From positions 2,612 to 13,113 of the forward strand of contig DCTH01000249.1 in NCBI GenBank assembly GCA_002329495.1: 10,502 nt of DNA, given 5' to 3'. The position numbers were made by a program, and so were the translations under genes. This DNA is from Syntrophothermus sp. UBA1445. Lineage in GTDB: Bacteria > Bacillota > Syntrophomonadia > Syntrophomonadales > DTU052. This document shows positions 6,081-10,502 of the stretch, one piece after another. The stretch's first letter is position 1. Each line of letters begins with the position of its first letter. The notes beneath the pieces were generated by a model that was given only the letters and a program-made list of their open reading frames with translations, was not told the DNA's origin and ran no database searches.

Positions 6081-7161
6081 CGGTCAGTTTTTTCCTCCAG
6101 CGGATGACTTTTCTGACAGTCTTGTAGTAGATGGGAAGCACAACGGTCCATAACCAGTAGAAAACGGGAGAGTAAACCAGATCCCACTCGCCAATAAACT
6201 CAGTAAATACGGCGGCAAATCCTTTCTTGAAGCGATAGAGGCCGTACAGGGGGTTATCCTCTGACAAATCACCGGAAACACCCCGAAAATCGTAAAGGGT
6301 GCATCCGTTATCCTTGGCCCATTTTATCATGGTCCACTGCAGCAGGTAGTTGGGCATTACATTGCGGAACTCGTTGCTCGATGCTCCATAGATGTACCAG
6401 GCCTTGTCCCCCAGTATAAAAGCAAGCGTACCGGCAATATCCTGGCCCTGATACTCGGCCATGAACAGCCTGGCCATCCCACGCTCCTGCAACTGCTCCC
6501 AAATCTCTTCGAAATAAGAATACGCCCTTATCAGGAACCGGTCTCTTTCCGCCGTCTCCTTTAGAATCTGATAGAATCGCTCCAGGGCCTGCTTGTCGGT
6601 AGCCTCGCGCACAACCACCCCTTTTCTCTGGGCCAGCCGCAGATTATACCTGGTTTTGGAAGCCATCTGTTCCAGCAACTGCTCCTCACCTGGAGTGATA
6701 TCCAGACGGAAGACACAGGTCGGCTGTACTCCCTCAAAACCCTCTGCGGTAGTGGTCTTTTTGAAACCCCTGGATACCAGATAACTTCTAAAAGTGTCAT
6801 CAGCATGCTCGACATCCGGATCAATCTTGAGAAAGATGGCCCCATGCTCCCTGGCAAGGGTACGCAAACCATTGAACAGGCGGTCCAGTAAAGCCTGATC
6901 ATGAATATCCGCCACCGGCCCCCGGGGCGCGTAAAAGATTGACTTATTTAATCCTGGAATGGGCAGCTTCCTCTTTAAAATTAATATGGCCGCCCTGATC
7001 TGCCCGTCTTCAAATAGTGCCACCGGTAAAGGCACCCATCCCATACTCCGCTTAACCTCACCCCATTCCCGGGTTTGGAGTATGTGTCCTTTGGGGTGGG
7101 TCGATATGAACTGTTGATAGTCTTCAGTTTGTGATTGATCGACAACTCTGACACTGATCAT
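6073..7161 (-). CDS. FemX/FemAB-family peptidyltransferase
   Basis: A 362-residue protein of the FemABX family, which uses aminoacyl-tRNA to add amino acids to the stem peptide of lipid II or peptidoglycan on the cytoplasmic side of the membrane. The double GNAT-like architecture is visible. The N-terminal half contains ILQTREWGEVK (27-37) and YAPRGPVAD (77-85). A basic helical stretch KTRYNLRLAQRKGV (169-182) follows. The second half has a GTLAF strand (244-248), YGASSNEFRNVMPNYLLQW (258-276), the hallmark YDFRGV (290-295), and LYGLYRFKKGF (305-315) followed by EFIGEWDLVY. A hydrophobic segment (329-346) may anchor it to the membrane. AAGGA precedes the ATG. It is co-transcribed with the racemase-like gene. 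The amino acid it adds cannot be read from sequence. Confidence 0.9.
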   Translation of the reverse strand: MISVRVVDQSQTEDYQQFISTHPKGHILQTREWGEVKRSMGWVPLPVALFEDGQIRAAILILKRKLPIPGLNKSIFYAPRGPVADIHDQALLDRLFNGLRTLAREHGAIFLKIDPDVEHADDTFRSYLVSRGFKKTTTAEGFEGVQPTCVFRLDITPGEEQLLEQMASKTRYNLRLAQRKGVVVREATDKQALERFYQILKETAERDRFLIRAYSYFEEIWEQLQERGMARLFMAEYQGQDIAGTLAFILGDKAWYIYGASSNEFRNVMPNYLLQWTMIKWAKDNGCTLYDFRGVSGDLSEDNPLYGLYRFKKGFAAVFTEFIGEWDLVYSPVFYWLWTVVLPIYYKTVRKVIRWRKKLTDD

Positions 7162-7203
7162 GGTTTTCCTTCGCTTTCAATAAAATAAATCTATCACGGT
7201 TCC

Positions 7204-7209
7204 TTTATA
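7204..7209 (-). promoter_or_regulatory. Candidate -10 element for the femX-alr pair
   Basis: TATAAA (7209-7204) on the minus strand would place a transcription start about 35 bases before the femX-like ATG. The upstream -35 is poor; TTGGTG lies only 14 bases away and TGTTTG sits at 17, so this is a tentative call. Confidence 0.3.
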
Positions 7210-7263
7210 TCCCAGCAAGGATTCACCAAACAGAATAACCCATTTAAGTGATAATGAGCTCTT

Positions 7264-7292
7264 GCAGGAAATAATGGCCTCGGGTCGAATAT
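7264..7292 (+). promoter_or_regulatory. Sigma-H-type promoter upstream of the thiolase
   Basis: GCAGGAAAT (7264-7272), 11 bases, then GTCGAATAT (7284-7292) fits the sigma-H pattern at every defined position. The -35 nonamer and the 14-base distance to GAAT are identical to the spo0F promoter on the other strand. Transcription would start near 7299, giving an unusually long leader of about 200 bases to the thiolase ATG. A second promoter nearer the gene, or a short RNA in the leader, is possible. Confidence 0.5.
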
Positions 7293-7319
7293 TTACTGCA
7301 AATTCCCAGGTTGCCAGTG

Positions 7320-7331
7320 TTTGGATCCAAA
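7320..7331. promoter_or_regulatory. 12-base palindrome, possible operator
   Basis: TTTGGATCCAAA is a perfect palindrome about 28 bases downstream of the sigma-H-like -10. A repressor dimer bound here would block transcription towards the thiolase. Palindromes of this length are expected by chance a few times in 10 kb, so support is weak. Confidence 0.2.
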
Positions 7332-7420
7332 TACACGATACATCCAGGCCGGGGTACGCTTCATTCAGGAGTCGAAACTCTTAATCAAACACTTCTAAAC
7401 TTATTACATATGCAACGGTA

Positions 7421-7497
7421 TCTGCAAGCAGGAGGTGATAGCGTAGAGTCTCAACTTAAATTATACCCAATTCTGCAAGCTTAGAGGAGGTAATAGG
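7421..7497 (+). repeat. Duplicated leader/ribosome-binding segment before the thiolase
   Basis: TCTGCAAGC followed by AGGAGGTGATAG (7421-7441) recurs as TCTGCAAGC, then TTAG, then AGGAGGTAATAG (7472-7496). The downstream copy carries the working site: AGGAGG at 7485-7490, seven bases before the ATG at 7498. The upstream copy matches the 16S rRNA tail over even more bases but has no start codon at a usable distance. It looks like a short tandem duplication in which the first start was lost. Confidence 0.6.
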
Positions 7498-8676
7498 ATG
7501 AGAGAAGTTGTTATCGTAGGTGCTGCCAGGACAGCGATTGGCGATTTCCTGGGAAGCCTCAGTAGTCTTAGCGCCGTTGAGCTGGGCATCATTGCCGGCA
7601 AGGCGGCTCTGGAAAGAGCCGGGATCAAACCCGATCAGGTTGATGAAGTAGCCGCTGGTCACGTATATCAGGGGGGTAATAAGGGCAACACCGGACGTCA
7701 GGTATGTCTGGGCATGGGTTGTCCGGTGGAAACTATCGGAGTTACGATAAACCAGCAATGCCCATCATCCATGCGCGCCGCAGAAATTATAAGTCAGCAA
7801 ATCCTTTTAAACAAGATTGACATAGGCATGTCCGTTGGTTATGAGAGCATGAGCAACTGCGTTTATATGGTACAAAAAGCCCGCCATGGCCTCCGCATGG
7901 GTGATGCACCCTTCATTGATCAACTGCTTTATGACGGCCTGTATGATGCTTTCAACAATTATCATATGGGGATAACCGCTGAAAACCTGGCTGAGATGTA
8001 TAATATCAGCCGGGAGGAACAGGACGATTGGGCGTTAATGAGCAACCAGCGGGCTTGCGCCGCAATTGCGGAAGGTCGGTTTAAAGAGGAGATCGCACCG
8101 GTTGAAGTCAAGACCAAAAAGGGCATCCAGGTATTTGAGGTTGATGAACATCCCCGGGCCGATGCAAGTTTGGAAGCCATGGCCAAGCTTAAGCCAGCAT
8201 TTAAGAAGGATGGAACCGTAACCGCCGGGAATGCCTCGGGCTTAAACGATGGGGGTGCGGCCATAGTTATCACTCACCGGGAAAAGGCTGATGAACTGGG
8301 TCTGAAACCACTGGCCAAAATAGTCAGTACCGCATCGGGAGCAGTTGACCCCAAGATTATGGGCCTCGGTGTCGTTCCAGCAGTCCAGAAAGCCCTGAAG
8401 TTCGCAGGGCTAACCAAAGAGGATATCGATCTGTGGGAATTGAACGAAGCCTTTGCCGCTCAGGTAATTGCCTGCAATCGCGAGCTTAAGATTGACAAAA
8501 GCATCATCAATGTCAACGGCTCCGGCATCGCATTAGGTCATCCAGTAGGACAAACAGGAGTACGCCTCATAGTGACCTTAATCCACGAAATGAGGAGACG
8601 GGGTTCCAAATACGGAGTGGCCTCGCTCTGCGCCGGCGGTGGACCAGCGGTTGCCACGGTGGTCGAATTGCTGTAA
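7498..8676 (+). CDS. Thiolase (probable acetyl-CoA C-acetyltransferase)
   Basis: 392 residues, the normal length of a degradative/biosynthetic thiolase. It interconverts acetoacetyl-CoA plus CoA and two acetyl-CoA, so it can end beta-oxidation of butyrate or begin C4 synthesis in the cytosol. Visible: the N-terminal [18 protein letters not shown] (4-21), nucleophile Cys88 in [13 protein letters not shown] (84-96), [10 protein letters not shown] (313-322), catalytic His348 in [15 protein letters not shown] (340-354), and acid/base Cys378 in [11 protein letters not shown] (376-386). The nucleophile loop is CPSS where most thiolases have C-[GA]-S-[GS]; the catalytic triad itself is intact. It is the only plus-strand gene and stands alone without dehydrogenase or crotonase partners. 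The start is fixed by AGGAGG seven bases before the ATG. Chain-length preference cannot be read; SCP2-type thiolases are less likely given the GHP and CxG motifs. Confidence 0.92.
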   Translation: MREVVIVGAARTAIGDFLGSLSSLSAVELGIIAGKAALERAGIKPDQVDEVAAGHVYQGGNKGNTGRQVCLGMGCPVETIGVTINQQCPSSMRAAEIISQQILLNKIDIGMSVGYESMSNCVYMVQKARHGLRMGDAPFIDQLLYDGLYDAFNNYHMGITAENLAEMYNISREEQDDWALMSNQRACAAIAEGRFKEEIAPVEVKTKKGIQVFEVDEHPRADASLEAMAKLKPAFKKDGTVTAGNASGLNDGGAAIVITHREKADELGLKPLAKIVSTASGAVDPKIMGLGVVPAVQKALKFAGLTKEDIDLWELNEAFAAQVIACNRELKIDKSIINVNGSGIALGHPVGQTGVRLIVTLIHEMRRRGSKYGVASLCAGGGPAVATVVELL

Positions 8677-8702
8677 CGGGGACAATTACACAAAGAGCCA
8701 TG

Positions 8703-8721
8703 GTGGAATGAAGCATCCCAC
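8703..8721 (+). other. Small hairpin after the thiolase
   Basis: GTGG-A-ATG and CAT-C-CCAC pair around an AAG loop with one mismatch, 27 bases after the thiolase stop. No T run follows. It is a weak candidate for a 3'-end structure. Confidence 0.25.
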
Positions 8722-8821
8722 ACTTCCCTCAAAGTTTGAAATATTCATCGCAGATTTGGGCTAACCTCGCTTTTAAAGGATTACACGTGTCGGGTGGGAA
8801 CAGCATGTGAGTTAAAGCTAT

Positions 8822-8856
8822 AGAGGGTTCAGTTCACTTATCGAACTGAACCCTCT
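8822..8856. terminator. Strong hairpin between convergent thiolase and pyrG
   Basis: AGAGGGTTCAGTTC (8822-8835) and its perfect complement (8843-8856) form a 14-pair stem with a seven-base loop. It lies six bases past the pyrG stop and 146 bases past the thiolase stop, the place for a bidirectional terminator. Neither side has the immediate run of Ts: the minus strand continues ATAGCTTTAAC, and the plus-strand T6 starts about 17 bases later. It may work as a shared terminator of low efficiency or as a 3'-end barrier combined with Rho action. Confidence 0.7.
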
Positions 8857-8862
8857 TACATC

Positions 8863-10461
<1,599 letters not shown>

Positions 10462-10502
10462 TTAAAGTCCCTCGCTTTCATCTTCCAAACAATACCCCTT
10501 GG

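Larger units (their letters stand above)
7162..7497. other. 336-base divergent intergenic region
   Basis: Separates the minus-strand femX-like gene from the plus-strand thiolase and should hold promoters for both. From left to right I see the femX -10 candidate (7204-7209), a plus-strand sigma-H-like promoter (7264-7292), a 12-base palindrome (7320-7331), GAGT-CGAA-ACTC (7369-7380) and a duplicated ribosome-binding-site segment (7421-7497). I recognise no riboswitch or RNA gene. Confidence 0.6.

Noticed and set aside
7293..7330. Minus-strand CTGGCA ... TTGCAG, considered as a sigma-54 promoter
   Set aside because: The GG to GC distance is 14 bases, not the required 10, and no bacterial enhancer-binding protein gene is nearby.
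7410..7484. A 24-codon frame (MQRYLQAGGD...) in the thiolase leader, considered as a leader or signalling peptide
   Set aside because: There is no ribosome-binding site before its ATG, no secretion signal, and it arises by reading across the duplicated ribosome-binding segment.
10462..10502. Pyrimidine-sensing attenuation in the pyrG leader
   Set aside because: Only 41 bases upstream of the start are present, too little to judge the initial transcribed bases or a terminator.

Overview
The window reads as chromosomal DNA from an endospore-forming, probably anaerobic Gram-positive bacterium (Firmicutes/Clostridia). Three things point there: a Spo0F-type phosphorelay regulator, strong AGGAGG ribosome-binding sites with TTG start codons on rho and pyrG, and a gene order (pyrG, spo0F, fba, transaldolase, glpX, rho) that is a known conserved Firmicutes cluster, as in Bacillus subtilis. 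A Syntrophomonas-like organism is my best guess from overall gene content and the unattached thiolase, but that is inference only.

Layout, in minus-strand transcription order from right to left: pyrG (8863-10461); a divergent or accessory block made of a plus-strand thiolase (7498-8676) and a minus-strand femX-like/alanine-racemase-like pair (6073-7161 and 4914-6080, overlapping by 8 bases); spo0F (4423-4785); fba (3376-4224); a small transaldolase (2597-3244); glpX (1592-2593); a 487-base spacer; and rho (1104 down to the window edge, C-terminus missing). Every gene except the thiolase is on the minus strand. B. subtilis has murAB between the transaldolase and glpX genes. Here that gene is absent, and a different cell-wall-type pair sits between pyrG and spo0F.

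Functionally, fba, tal and glpX form a sugar-phosphate module (aldol cleavage/condensation, transaldolase exchange, fructose-1,6-bisphosphate dephosphorylation). It suits gluconeogenesis and pentose supply in an organism growing on non-sugar carbon. The thiolase links acetoacetyl-CoA and acetyl-CoA. The femX/racemase pair probably acts on peptidoglycan or its amino acids. Spo0F carries phosphate towards Spo0A. PyrG and Rho are housekeeping.

The most interesting signals are: (1) a decayed second copy of the spo0F 3' end lying between spo0F and fba; (2) two sigma-H-like promoters with the same -35 nonamer and identical spacing, one at the expected place before spo0F and one upstream of the thiolase; (3) an alanine-racemase homologue that keeps both catalytic bases but has lost several active-site gate residues; (4) a thiolase with an unusual Cys-Pro-Ser-Ser nucleophile loop; (5) a duplicated ribosome-binding-site segment before the thiolase. 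I saw no tRNA, rRNA, CRISPR array, insertion sequence or recognisable riboswitch. No wholly new multi-gene system is evident.
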